The position numbers and the translations under genes were made by a program. From Notospermus geniculatus (taxonomy: Eukaryota; Nemertea; Pilidiophora; Heteronemertea; Lineidae): DNA of 64,000 nucleotides. The notes below the pieces were generated by a model, which worked only from the letters and a program-made list of their open reading frames with translations, ran no database searches and had not been told where the DNA came from. Positions 22,503 through 34,644 of this stretch are shown here, one piece after another (position 1 is the stretch's first letter; each line of letters begins with the position of its first letter). The DNA is taken from the NCBI GenBank assembly GCA_002633025.1, contig NMRB01000650.1, forward strand, positions 59,572 to 123,571. Reading direction: 5' to 3'.

Positions 22503-23765
22503 AATGAATGATCTAGCAGCGGCACATCGGTACAACCAATCCGTGCTAACAATGGGAATCCCCCTCCCTAGGCAACAAAGGAACATGATTGTCCTACGGA
22601 CACGATCTGTCACGGAGGTGAACTCACCTCAGGTTCACATGACTGTACGCACCTCCAAGACCTTTCACCACCTGAAATATCAATCGCAGCAGACATGAGA
22701 CCTCGCTTCAAAACAAATTGTGAACATCACACTCTCGCAAGCACCGGGACAGACATTGTTCACTGGTGTCGTGGATGACGACACACTGACAGGACAGAAG
22801 AAGGTAAACTCTCATTTCTCAATTCTGCCATCAATTGGAGCCACAAAATTTCAAAATTTTTTGTGATGCCAATCAATAAACAACATCAACCAGCCACTGT
22901 TGTTGTGTTTACTAGCAGTTCAACTTACAGTCACCTATACATGTATGGTACTGCTATTAGTACATGTCTGGTGGCACATTCGCTAGCAGAAATGATCACT
23001 TGTTATTGAACAGTTTTTTTTATTTAAGGATACAGAGGAACTCAATATTATGAGATTCATTATCCATTTACTTTGGTACATTCACACAGGTGAGCACATG
23101 GTCCATGGACGATTTCTTTCCAGCCTTCTCTTTTTCAGTCCACTAGGTCAGCTTTCGTCTTCATACCCATCTGGACCGTATGGCTTCCTAACATTCTTTC
23201 CCATTTTTTCCAGGTGCCAGGTGCCAGGTGGTTTATCCACTGGCTGCAAAGAAATTTCACCCGACATGGGTGAACAAGAACTGGCCGAAAGTTTGAAGGT
23301 ACTAACAAAGCGATTGAAGGTAAATCAATAAACAACATCAACCAGCCACTGTTGATGTCCCTACTTAACTGTAACCAGGGTTTCCGCCAGAAGAATTATT
23401 TGGGGGGGGGGCACAATCCGGGTGCCTATCTCCAAATATCTAAGGCATCATCATGCTCTTTATGCCGGAAACATGGTATGTATAGGCTACTTGTAGAATA
23501 ACCAAAGATTATGTACAACTCTTATTATTTGATCTTTCTTGATGTGTGTGACATCCTAAGAATAGGGATTAGGCATTGCTTGTCGCCAGTGCTTCTAAAA
23601 AAGTTTTATTGTTCCACTTTCAATCCTTCTTGTCTCTCCACAGGAGGATATGCCGTACTTTCATAGGAGGATGGCGTGGGAGATAGCACACCAAACCCCC
23701 ACAGGAGGATATGCCATACTTTCATAGGAGGATGGCGTGGGAGATAGCACACCAAACCCTGTTAT

Positions 23766-23940
23766 GAGGAGGAGCAACATGAGCAACAGCAGTGCACCGT
23801 GAGCAGCAACTCACGAGGAGGACATCGAGAAGCCCAAGAAACAGACGACGATTGTTCTGGTGGCATATGTACAGAGCTAGGAAGAGGAGGAGGAGCAGTG
23901 GATTACAGCCAAGCCAGCGAGAACTGGGAGACCAGGAAGG
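23766..23940 (+). repeat. Acidic/Gln cassette, copy 5 (partial)
   Basis: Starts in the middle of the Glu run after a short direct repeat (cacaggaggatatgcc twice, about 23640 and 23700) and stops within the DPPPxGKE part, joined to the IGFRQAF block. Confidence 0.65.
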
Positions 23941-24502
23941 ATTGGTTTCAGACAGGCTTTCCGTGAAATGAGTGGGAAGGCACTGTGAGAACAATTAATG
24001 ACAATGATTCAAGGATTAAATCTCTGGCAGAAAGTCATGGTGAGGACCCATACAAGTGGGGAAGAGAGAAGACTGACTTAGTCAATTACCAGAGTAGCTC
24101 TGAAGCAGCAGCAGTGTACAACAGCGAGGCTTATTAGGACAGACAACAAGGCATAATGGGTCATATGAATAAAGACTAGTAATATGCTTACTTGAACTTT
24201 GCAGTAGAAATGCACTACACTACGCTGTACAAATCTGAAGTAAAAGCATTTGCTAGCTTTTATTCATATCAGCCAATGTGCGATAGGACACTTGTTATTC
24301 ATGCCGGACACTCAATAATTTCTTGGATGTGTGTATGACGTTGTGATCCATTCTCAGTAGACTTGTCACGAATTGCCTCAATACTCCAGATAAATTTATC
24401 TGGCTGAAATTTTTGCATGTAACACTTTGTGTTCTGTACTTCATAGTCTCTTTTGGATTTCAGATTTGTGTTTTGTAATATAACCTTGTATACTTTTACT
24501 AG

Positions 24503-24805
24503 TTGCTGGAAATTGATTTTGTTGACGAGGACGTCAACTTTTTCTTTCCGGGGGGCAGTGTGACAATTTTACATACTGTACTTCCCCCTGGCTGGCCTTC
24601 ATCAACTACCTATGTTACAGATAGGCCTAATCAGTTCCAAGTTGGGCTCCGAGTCTCGCAGGTCAGACTCCTCAGTCAGCTCAGTAACAATCAGCAAGTC
24701 ACTAGCTGGCTTCAGCATACAAATATACTACAACATAATATCTTCAGTGGTAAAATGAATAATGATGTTGATGTTCTTGCGGTTAATTCACTTCTTAACA
24801 AATAA
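24503..24805 (+). CDS. Possible terminal exon, 100 codons, unrecognised
   Basis: Follows tacttttactag and stays open to TAA: LLEIDFVDEDVNFFFPGG, then PPGWPSSTTYVTDRP and a Gln/Asn-rich tail. An AATAA word follows the stop. There is no second copy and no recognised domain. Balanced amino-acid use and an acceptor at its start favour a real last exon, but chance cannot be excluded. Confidence 0.35.
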   Translation: MLEIDFVDEDVNFFFPGGSVTILHTVLPPGWPSSTTYVTDRPNQFQVGLRVSQVRLLSQLSNNQQVTSWLQHTNILQHNIFSGKMNNDVDVLAVNSLLNK

Positions 24806-24979
24806 TAAGACGTCATTCCCATTCACGTTTGTCGTTCACATTCAAGATCTTAACCTCTCTATTATTTGGGTTTCCCGTCAAATTTAAATTCATAATTACT
24901 GTCCATTATTTTAATACATGTAATTCAAGAATAATAACAATTTAATTAAGTTAAAACTTCTGGTGGTCCCCAGCCAGAA

Positions 24980-25294
24980 GTGCCAAAAACTTCCTGTTAC
25001 AATGTTGGATTTCTCTACATGTACCGGTACCTGGTATTTCGATCATTGGAGGAATCCGATCCCTTGCACTTTCACAAGAAACTTCACGATCTTTTTGAGA
25101 AACTACATGTAGAACTGCCGATTCCTGAACATTTATCTATGTTCATCAGATCAGTCAGAGAAGCGTTGAAGAAGCTATTTACCGGTAATAAGGATAAAAT
25201 TGGACAGACTGTTTGGGTCCAGTATTTATGTAAAGGCCTACATGTAAAAGGGGCGGATTTTAAGGGGTGTGTTGGCAAAAGGAATGGTAATTAG
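24980..25294 (+). CDS. Possible exon, helical, unrecognised
   Basis: The frame contains LHFHKKLHDLFEKLHVEL and SVREALKKLFTGNKDKIG, amphipathic-helix-like, ending in TAG. No clear acceptor was chosen. It may be coding or a chance ORF. Confidence 0.3.
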   Translation: MPKTSCYNVGFLYMYRYLVFRSLEESDPLHFHKKLHDLFEKLHVELPIPEHLSMFIRSVREALKKLFTGNKDKIGQTVWVQYLCKGLHVKGADFKGCVGKRNGN

Positions 25295-25606
25295 TGATAA
25301 AACCCAGAATAAAACGAAACTTGAAAAGGTACATGGACCAATTTGTGCTAAACTGGGAGAACGTACCAGAAGAATAAATGACAAATGTTGAATTGAAATG
25401 TTCCAGGGCAAGCCTTGAGTTTCAGGGTAATATGATTATGGTCACATTTTCTGGCTTGAGAATTTATGACATGACATGTGACAATTTATGACATGTGTCA
25501 AAGTCCATTTTCCAAGACGGCTACCTAGTAACCTTTATTTGCATTCCAATTTGGCAAAAATTTGCTACGCATAGAGAGTTCCTATGAGAAAAATTTCGGG
25601 CGAGAA

Positions 25607-25689
25607 AAGGCGAGCTAAAAAATGTGCATGCACCTCAAAACAATGGAAACTATTGTTTTGCGAGGCACATGCACATTTTAGCTCGCCTT
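25607..25689. repeat. Perfect-ended 37-bp hairpin
   Basis: AAGGCGAGCTAAAA... and its inverse enclose an 8-bp loop (ggaaac region). The arms pair over about 37 bp with two mismatches. Probably a small foldback remnant. Confidence 0.7.
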
Positions 25690-25699
25690 AAACGACAAG

Positions 25700-27880
25700 G
25701 CCTGAATTGACGACGACGGACGATGTACATGTACGCTGCACCACGACAATAGCTGAAATCCTCACCATGAGACTCGCAGGGAATTTGAGAATTAATGTAG
25801 GCCTAATTAAGTGTCATTGTTGTTGCATATATGCTTCCGTCTTGAGATTGAATTATGTTGAAAAAATGCCAATGCGATTTTTGTGTGGTATCAATCAGAA
25901 TCATCATGTACGAAATTCTCAGTTCTCAAGTTAGCGTCAGATTTTGTTCTGCGTTTTCTTCACTCCTTTGGTTGGTGCATTAAGCAAGCATCAATGTCGT
26001 AACAGATTCTACGTTAACCACTTAAATTTTGGTATGTAACAATAAGACAAACGGAAATAAATTTATGCCGATCATGCCCCCAATCATACCCCTAAACTAT
26101 CCTATTGCACAAGGGTCTGTGGCCATTAACGTCACGACTGTTGCCTTGGTTTCCCCATCCCAAGAAATGCTTGTCAAGTGGGACGATTATATTTTTGAAC
26201 CCTTTATTTGTGGGAAATGGAGTTAAAGGGTTGGGTGCTACCGGCCGTTTTATTTGTGTATGTAAGCCTCCATTTTCAACAGAATCGTGCACGCCTCATG
26301 GCCAAAAACCCCACTGCTCTTTCTAAAGTCTAAGTCACCCTAACTTCAACCTGGGCATTATGCCAACCTTGAAAACGTACACAAGTCAATTGCAAGTTTA
26401 ATCCATGTTGCAATTATCTAATTATGTTGGGTAATGAATGGTGAGTTCTTGTTTTACCTTCCATAAGCCTGTAGCCTGTAGCAAATCCAAGGTTTTGCTC
26501 AGTCAGCTGGCAAATACTGTGGTTTGTGTTCAATTTAGGTGTCTGTTGCACAGGCCTAGCATTTCGCCCTTTCTGAAGTTAGGTTGACTTTGGACTAGAT
26601 ACAACTTTCAAGTTTACCAGTAAAAAGTAGGTTAGACAACGAGACTTGTCGAATCTTCATCAGCTGGTATCCTCAACTCCACATCCACAAAGACAGCGAT
26701 GGTAAATGTCCACAAAAAAAGCGACAATGATGGTAGAAGTCCACAACGACAGCGACGGCAATTCCACAACGAAAACGACTGTATTATTAACAGAAGATCC
26801 TCGCGATCGGAGTTACTTCCGGCTTGCAGCATGTTGTACTTCACCTGGAAAAGAAGACAAATCAACGGTTGAAGATACTAGTATGTACAAGTGATGCAGG
26901 GGTTTACATAAGCCGAGGCCATTTTCCAAAACACCCTTGCTGGCCCTCTAAAGTGTCCAGGGCCATGGCTGGCTGACCCTTGGCCTATTGTGTGCCTTCA
27001 TTTGATTAATGTGATAATAAACTGGGTCTAGCTGAAATTGACCATCCATGACCTTGGACAACAATCACCTTGGATTAGAATAGAGGGCCAGCAAGGGTGT
27101 TTTGGAAAATGGCCTCGGCTTATGTCAAGCCCTGGTGATGTACCACAGAAATATGAGAAAATAGGAGCTGGCAGCGAGTTGACCGATAGACGTCACTATG
27201 GCCCAATTCAATGCATATAGCAGACCAAGTCATTATCGATCAAGCAGCAATCACGTAGATTTTCCTGCACATTGGTCCGCTAGAACTTTGCTGCCATCTG
27301 TTGACAATGTGCGCAGCTGACTGCTCCCATTGAGGTTAAAAGAACCAAAATTCTGGGGAAACAGGATTTCCTGCTGACAACAACAACAATCCTCCAACAC
27401 AGCAGGAGGGGGATGATATGTTTTTTAAGGTTTCGATGTGCCTTGTTCCAAAAGTGGTCCGTGCACAAGTACACCAATATGTGCCTTGCATAATCCTTAA
27501 CCCCCAACAGAGCCCATGCCACCCTAAACCGCCCTTACCTCGAACCGCCTAGAATACCACACCCACTTTTTGTCAAAACTCCCGTCACCTCTGTAGAAAT
27601 CAAAATTCAAATTCAAAAGACCTATTGTGGATCAGGTTCAAAACATCGATGTGCTTTATTCTGTTTTTTCCCCCCGCACTCTGATCCGCCTTCCCCCAGC
27701 TCAGTAATTCCATGTAGTGAGCAAAAAATTATAACTTACTCATGATCCATGTGCCACATGAATTATTGTCCGATTTGAGGCAGAAGTTTACATTGCTGCC
27801 CTGATTTCGTTACTCCCTTGCACCGCTTTTAGGGCTTTTTGCTGTGTTCATCTTTAACCCCGAATAAATCAACGATGGCC
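25700..27880. other. Long stretch without recognised genes
   Basis: Contains short chance ORFs on both strands. An inverted pair near 26925 and 27095 (gccgaggccattttccaaaa) flanks about 190 bp and may be a MITE. Confidence 0.45.
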
Positions 27881-28149
27881 GAGGTTCTGGGCTGGTAGCT
27901 GGAATAACAAATGGAGAAGTTTCTTTTTGTGGGGCAAGTTTACCTCAACAGTTGCAGAAAACCTTGTTTGGGAACCAATGTTGCAATATGGCAAAGGGAA
28001 GTTGTAAGGGCCTATCGGATTCTGAAGACACAAAAGCCATACAAATGGTGACCAGAAATACATGTAGGCTGCCAATAAAGTGTGAGGAACTCGAAATTCT
28101 TCAATGGGTTTCTGTGTCAGAAACCAGGTGCATTGATATCATGTATTAC

Positions 28150-28260
28150 CTTGAAAAAATGTCTCGGCATAGTGGAGAAGAAATACTCCACAGTCAGTTG
28201 AGTTGGTTTGTTTTGGCATGTTTGGGACGTTGATTCGTGATCCGTGAACTGTTCTGGTAC
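28150..28260 (-). pseudogene. C48 protease catalytic-Cys exon, inverted copy
   Basis: On the minus strand the frame reads SRINVPNMPKQTNSTDCG and then VFLLHYAETFF, with a gtaata donor. Gln and catalytic Cys are kept, and the extra residues before Q give the usual V-P-x-x-P-x-Q spacing, better than in the plus-strand copy. One extra T near 28155 shifts the junction phase relative to 21921-22055. Adjacent minus-strand pieces at 28260-28340 read RMRLSDVEESIRHASIQ in another frame after the repeated ccagctaccatcccgg acceptor. Confidence 0.55.
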
Positions 28261-28406
28261 CGTTTGGTTCTTGCCTGTATGGAAGCATGTCGGATACTCT
28301 CCTCAACATCAGACAGTCGCATTCTGTCCGGGATGGTAGCTGGAATAACTATGGAAGTTTCTTTTTGTGGGGCAAGTTTACCTCAACAGTTGCAGAAAAC
28401 CTTTCT

Positions 28407-28477
28407 TTATTTTAGTGTTCTTTCTCCAAACAGATCCAAAATCGAAACTTTCCTTTTCGGAGCTTCTGGGCTGGTAG
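28407..28477 (-). CDS. Small terminal exon (TSPEAPKRKVSILDLFGERTLK) with AATAAA
   Basis: After the recurring ttgttattccag acceptor the minus strand reads SPEAPKRKVSILDLFGER and ends LK-stop, with AATAAA overlapping the stop codon. PKRK is a possible nuclear localisation signal. It looks like a compact last exon of the mosaic family. Confidence 0.45.
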
Positions 28478-29344
28478 CTGGAATAACAAATGGAGAAGTT
28501 TCTTTTTGTGGGGCAAGTTTACCTCAACAGTTGCAGAAAACCTTTTTCCAATACAAAAAGTTTTAGTAAGGGCTTTGTACAGAGGAAAACAACAACCGGC
28601 AATTTTTTTCCTATACATGAAGTTTTTAGTAAGGGATACGTACAGAAGAAAACAGCCGGCAATTTCCAAGATGTTTTGGGCTACCGGCATCTCCTGAATG
28701 CAGACAGTGTGTACCCCTATTTGCTCTTCTCTTCCTTGGGAGCGGTGGAGTGGTGGGTGGAATGTAATTCCACGACACATTGCTGGTACCCTGCAAAAAC
28801 CAACAAAAGAAATATCAGAACTCGGTCGACTCCAGACTTTGTCTGGAAAAGGAAGAAACTTTGCAATAACTTCATCCGGGCGGCCATTCTGGAGTTTAGG
28901 GGTGGCCGCATAGAAACCGCTAGCGCTAGCGGAGCCCACCTGCCGACACTGCTGTGCTGTACATTTTTCCATGCATTTTAACACTGATAGGGGCCATGTA
29001 GAATTAGCGAGATCAGCAGATCTGGCGAATTCTGTATAAAATTGAAAAAAATCAATGATGAATGGAAACTAATAAAGTAATATAATTTTTCAAGTGTTCT
29101 ATATCCTGCACAGGTTATGAATGAACGAACGAACGAATGAATTTATTACTCAGCCCTTGAATAGGTACAAGAGTTAAGATTTACAAGATATATCATAGGC
29201 CCCTATGTAACTACATGTAACAGAAGATGGGAAGAGCATGAGGCAAGGGGGTAGCCTAAAAAGCTTTCTGAATTTGGTGACAGAATAAAGCTAACTTCTT
29301 CAGTTTCTTTTGAGTTCAGGCACATAGCTGCACTAAACTTGATC

Positions 29345-29530
29345 ATGAGAAGAAATGAGATAGGTAACACCGTCTTTTGAATCAACTTGGTTGTATTGAG
29401 ACAAGCTTTCGACCCTATCGGGCCTTCATCAGGTCCTGAGACCTGATGAAGGCCCGATAGGGTCGAAAGCTTGTCTCAATACAACCAAGTTGATTCAAAA
29501 GACGGTGTTACCTATCTCATTTCTTCTCAT
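29345..29530. repeat. Perfect 91-bp palindrome with 4-bp spacer
   Basis: Arms 29345-29435 and 29440-29530 are exact inverse complements by base-by-base reading, with CTGA between. Each arm carries CTGATGA-hairpin-GAAA facing outward from the centre. Flanks on both sides resemble the 18420-18460 block, so it is an insertion. Confidence 0.95.
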
Positions 29531-29739
29531 TCATTCAACGATCAACACGGCTATCTCTATAATTATTAAACTTGATCATGTTCGGGTGGTGACAATAGAG
29601 TGTTTGCACCGGTGGCCATGTTGGAGGTATGAACAAAAGAATTTGTCGCCAGTCATGGTCTACGGAGATTAACTTCGATTGTTTTGGAAGTCTGTTCTTT
29701 TGTTGTATGCCTCCAACATGGCTGCTGTGACGTCACGTG

Positions 29740-30060
29740 CAAACACTATAGTAATTTCCTAAAAACTTCATCCTTCATCCCATGGTACATACCTCTTGCA
29801 ACCTACTGGAACTCCTAGGTCTAGGTCGTGATAAAACCGCAGTCGGGATGGTTTAAACTGGAACAATAAAAAAGAGGGATTGATGAGAAACCGGGCGCTG
29901 ATGAGAAACCAGGAATTTTTTTTTATTTGGCCTATTGGTGCTCTTTAGGTCAGCACTCCTGACATCGATGTTCACTGTAGCCAAGATGTTCATGGTTTAC
30001 TGTAGCCAAGATGTTCATGGTTTCGCAGTCCGTCAATGAGATGTGCAATACTGGGCACTG
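29740..30060 (-). repeat. Inverted copy of mosaic block 18210-18420 plus 25-bp units
   Basis: Read on the minus strand it matches 18190-18420 and then the ccatgaacatcttggctaca units of 13330. It marks the right edge of the mosaic region. Confidence 0.75.
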
Positions 30061-30504
30061 TGTCCTGGCCTTATGTATTGTGACGACTCTTGGTCACATG
30101 GGGTAAAACCGAACGAAAGGGGAGGATAATCCTGGTGTGATGATGACAGGAAACAACTAAGAACAACGAAGAATGACAAAGAGGCAATAATTATAAACTA
30201 TTTAAATGTATTAACTAGAAATAGGATTAGTACTTACAGTGCTACTACATGAATCTATGCTTGGCATCATAACTCCAGAGAAGACCAAGCAGAATAAAAC
30301 ACAACCGACCACTCTCTGTTTGACGGGATGAGCTCTGAGCTGGGCTTAGTCCAAAATGGCTCTAAGGCGCTGTACATAAAATAATTATACATGTATAAGA
30401 CAGTGTCATGAACGAATAATTAGGACGATAAAACAATTTAAGAAAAATAGTGCCAATGGCACAGTGCCCGCTTGGTTAATTTGGAATCGTGGCGCCTGGA
30501 TCTT

Positions 30505-33475
30505 GAGGCCATATGATTAGACGTACATCCTACGGTTCAAATTCAAGCATTCTAGCTCAAATCGTTTGTGTGAAATAGGCATTTTTCATTTTTCACAAAA
30601 CACCCCCTAGTGGCCATAGTAGGAATCGCAGCATGCCCAAAATCAAACTTGGCCTACATGTAGATCCTGGGGCCATAATTACACAAAATGCAATATGAAA
30701 AAGATCCGTCAAAAACTGAAGACGCTAGAGCGCAGACAAGGCAAAGCCCAAATATTGGCCAATTTTTCGTTATTTGACCTATTTTCCCATCAAAATTAGG
30801 TTAAATCAAAAACCCATTACATATGATGTAACATGATTAGGGCGATTCCATGAAAAGGTGGACAAAATAAGCAAAAGTTCAAAATGCCCCAATTCAAGTT
30901 GTATTGATCATTTTCATAAGTTGATATTCCCTTCTTTCAGGAATTAAAAGATTTGTGATCAAAAAGTCTTGTATATATCAAATTTTTAACCCTTTACCTG
31001 TCGGGGTACCTAATTTAAGACAAATTCTGTGAATTCTCACTAATCTTTTATACAGGCTGTCTCCACTGGTAACTGTTACAGCAACTGTCATTTACCCTGA
31101 ATAGATAGTGGATAGTAAGGTTGTATTGCCACCAGCCATAGATTATGTTTGCACCTTTTCCACGTTTCAATAATTTGGATTGAAATTTCCGAAGTCACAG
31201 TGTCCCGTACGACACCAAAAACTACTATTTACATGTATGTCTGTAGCATTTTTGTTCAGTATGATGTACAACAGTGATAATTAATATTCTCTGAGTGTTA
31301 GTCATGAGCAACAATATCATCCATAATTTGTTGAATTTGCTGTCTTGGTTATGATCAGAAAGCAGATAATTAGCCGTCCCGTATATACGACACTTTTGTC
31401 CCGTACGACACCATTGTCCTACTATTTCTATGTTGAAAATAACTTTCAACAGATCTCGGATATTTTACTAGCAGCATATTGTGTGCTGTTTTGTAACATT
31501 CTACATTATGCATCAGATTTGAATTTCAGAGTTTGGTCTCAGGAGAAAACATACTTTTTAACTTTAAAATGCATTTTGCTGTTGTGGTGTTCATTGTTGC
31601 TGCTGTTTCAAGAATTTACATAATGTTTTGCTGTTGTTTTCAGTTTAAAATAAAGTTCACTTCACCTGTACAAATATTCCACCTCATATTAAGCTTTACT
31701 TCTACTGGGAACCAATATTATTGCTGCCTTGGGGTGCTGGACAAATGTGTCCCGTACGACACTTTTTTGCTTGTCCCGTACGACACCACACATTTTTTAG
31801 CTTAGCTACACAACTAGAAGTAAGAAAAGGGAAAGTGATTGTCAGTCAGCTAGAGGCTCTACTATGTGATAAATGGTTCATTTGAAGTCAGTTGCTATAA
31901 CCAGTTCAGACTTTTTCAGATATGTAATGCAAGGTCAAAACTGGTGTCCACTTTGATGTCCCGTACAACACCGAACATTTCTTTTAATTACTGATCAGTC
32001 AAACAATTAACACTCCAAGTGTTGGTGTCCCTGTGTACCTCTCCTATTTCTACATCCCTGCAATACATTTAATCCCAACTTTCTTAAAAGATCTGGGTGG
32101 GACAGGAGAAAAACTACTCCAAATGTCCCGTACGACACCTCATGGAATCGCCCATTAGATGTACCTACGATTACAATTTGAGCATTCTAGCTCAAATCGT
32201 TTGCGTAAAATAGCCATTTTTCATTTTTTCACAAAACGCCCCCTGGTGGCCATAATAGGAGTCGCAGCATGCCCAAAATCGAACTTGGCCTAGATCTTGG
32301 GGCCATATACACACATACGCAATATGAAAATGATCCGTCAAAAACCATTACGATTTCTTGCCTTAGGAGCAAAATGCCGTTCGTACAACCTCGATCTGCG
32401 GCGCAAATCGAGGTATAATTAACGGCGGATTGGTGGGCTGGGTTGTTTACATAGTCAACACAAGTGCTCTCTTTAACTTGGCTAAAAGCATCAAATCAGA
32501 AAATAAAATCGGGGCACTTCTCAAAGTCATACAGTTGAACTGCAAATTCTTTTCTATATCAAATACTTCTTTTAAATTTTAAAATACGCCAAGAAATAAT
32601 GATTTTGGAGAGGTAAATTTGCGACAGGAATAACGCAACCCCCGGCTCTTGAGCCATTCATTTCCATCCCCACTCTGTCTTCAGCTGGCTTGGGCCGGTG
32701 TAACGTAGTGTATTGTGTACACTACAGTGTTCATCTTACATTGGAATCTGTGTAGAAAGATCGTGAACATGATGAAGCCGGCTACGGCATCATTTGAGCG
32801 GTTTGGTGAAAATCTATAAGAGTTGGATTGAGTCAATGATAGGAATAGGCCGGATGAGTTCCCAGAAATCATTGGTTGCGATTAGAAATGCGATTTGAGC
32901 TGTGTGAGAAGGAAAATTCCTGCAAATTTTGAGTGGATTTTAGCAGTACGCCTACGGCCGCCATCTTGGTTAGAATTTCTGCAAATCTTGAGGCAATTTT
33001 TGGCTAATAACTTAACTTTCTGCAGATGGATTTTATTCATAAGTTAGACATGAATTCTGATGTTAGTTAGCTTTCGAATCATTACGATGATGTTTGATGA
33101 TGATGCCATGGGAACTGTAGAATAGACCATTTTGAGTGATTATGCCCAGGCCAGGTGATCATGTTGGCTACCACAGGGAGGGAGGCTCGAAATTCAACAG
33201 CCAGAGCGATTAAGCAGACTAGGAACTCAAGTGTGCCAAACGGCTCACGCTCGACTGAGTTTGAAAAGATTCGCTTCATAATCGGGCAATAGAGGGCTCT
33301 GTATTTTTTCAACAAAATTCCTGGGGCAAAGATTTCCTAATGACTGAAGGCGCTAGAGTGCAGACAAGGCCAAATGTTACGCACGCACGCACGCACGACA
33401 GACCACCACTAAGGCATCTAAGCACAGCATAGACTCTAAGCCCTTTTGGCCTTCGGCCAAGCGGGCTAAAAACTC
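30505..33475. repeat. Host repeat interrupted by TIR element
   Basis: 'gcattctagctcaaatcgtt' to 'gatccgtcaaaaac' occurs at 30545-30716 and 32180-32345. The block ends in a hairpin (agcccttttggcc...gcgggct) plus A's, as at 5560-5590. No coding sequence was seen. Confidence 0.6.
30840..32153. mobile_element. 1.31-kb non-autonomous DNA transposon with dispersed GTCCCGTACGACAC words
   Basis: The terminal repeats GGGCGATTCCATGA and its inverse are flanked by ATTA on both sides (30836-30839, 32154-32157). Seven copies of GTCCCGTACGACAC or close variants lie at about 31202, 31376, 31400, 31749, 31774, 31957 and 32124, all in one orientation. No transposase ORF was found. Confidence 0.75.
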
Positions 33476-33724
33476 TGCATAAAAAGATGTTTTTAAACTT
33501 GTTTTAAAAGAACAGAGTGACTCAGCCAACCTCACACCCAACGGGAAATTGACGTGATTTTAACACAGAATTGGTGGCATGAGGATGCAACTTGGTTATC
33601 ATTTTAGAAGTGGAATTTAATCACTATCAACATTTAATCACTATCCACAATTCATTAGTTCATGGTTACTACAGGGCTCTCACTGGAGTTTTCAGTAGAA
33701 GGGTCAGAGACTTCTGTGTTGGGG

Positions 33725-33897
33725 TGTCGGGGTGGCGCAATGGAAACATCGGCGCCTGCCACCACTGAGGTCGCAGGTTCGATCCCCCGGGGTCTCCGGT
33801 TTCCTCCTACATATCGTTAATATCGTCCAATATTGTTTGATGAGTAGCTATAATGCCCTAAGTGGGCGCTTGCACTCCTGAGATAATATTTTAAAAA
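33725..33897 (+). mobile_element. tRNA-derived SINE
   Basis: An A-box-like TGGCGCAATGG (33733-33743) and a B-box GGTTCGATCCC (33776-33786) are spaced as in tRNA genes, with an acceptor-like GTCGGGG start. About 100 bp of non-tRNA body ends in an A/T tail. Promoter is internal pol III type if active. Confidence 0.75.
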
Positions 33898-34324
33898 CTT
33901 CTGTGTATTTTTTTTCTGGGGTCAGCCCTCAGAAGTCAGGGGTCAACCATGGTCAATTCACAACATTGGGTGAATTTTCGTGCATCACACCGACTCCTGC
34001 TGGTTTTTATTGTGCATACAGACTATGAACTTTGCGCGTATTTGACCTGAGACCTCGGGTCATTGAGAGCCCTGTTACTAGCGCCACCTGTCAGGTGCTG
34101 TTGTATAGCTGCAGTACTGATAGTAGCCTAATAGCGAACTGCCTCTAGAGGCCCTTTAAAAATTGAGAAACTGGATTGGAGGTGGTTACTTTTTTCAAGT
34201 ACTATACAGTCAGGGTCCCCGCCAGAGGGTACTTTGGGTACAAATATAGTACCCTAAAGAAATTTGAGGGTACGATATAGTACCCTGAAAAATCACTTCA
34301 GTAATATTTTTCTTAAATTTGTTA

Positions 34325-34640
34325 CCGTATTTTCGCGACTATAGGGCGCACCTGACTATAAGGCGCACCCCCTAATTTCACCCAAAATCTTTGACGAAAT
34401 CCATACACAAGATGCACCGCCGTATAAGGCGCAGTCCCGTCAGTGAATGCTTCAGTGCATTGTACACATACAATATATGGCTGCTCATGTGTATTGACCG
34501 TTCGTGGTAACAACACCCAACATGATTGATAAGCCTACTTAAAATTGTCGGACTCAGATAAAGGCGCACCACCCTATAAGGCGCACCCAATTTTAGACCC
34601 TTCAAGGAAAAAGGCCGCGCCTTATAGCCCAAAAATTACG
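34325..34640. mobile_element. hAT-like MITE with CTATAAGGCGCACC repeats
   Basis: CCGTATTTTCGCGACTATAG at the left and the inverse of CCGTAATTTTTGGGCTATAA at the right. The word TATAAGGCGCA recurs five times inside. This terminal style is common in animal genomes. No clear target duplication was found. Confidence 0.65.
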
Positions 34641-34644
34641 GGTA

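Noticed and set aside
25084-25278. Minus-strand ORF opposite 24980-25294
   Set aside because: Shadow of the plus-strand frame, with no independent support.
28412-28984. 190-codon minus-strand ORF
   Set aside because: It reads straight through intron ends (ccccacaaaaagaaact...ttccag) that are clearly non-coding in other copies. Only the short terminal exon within it was kept.
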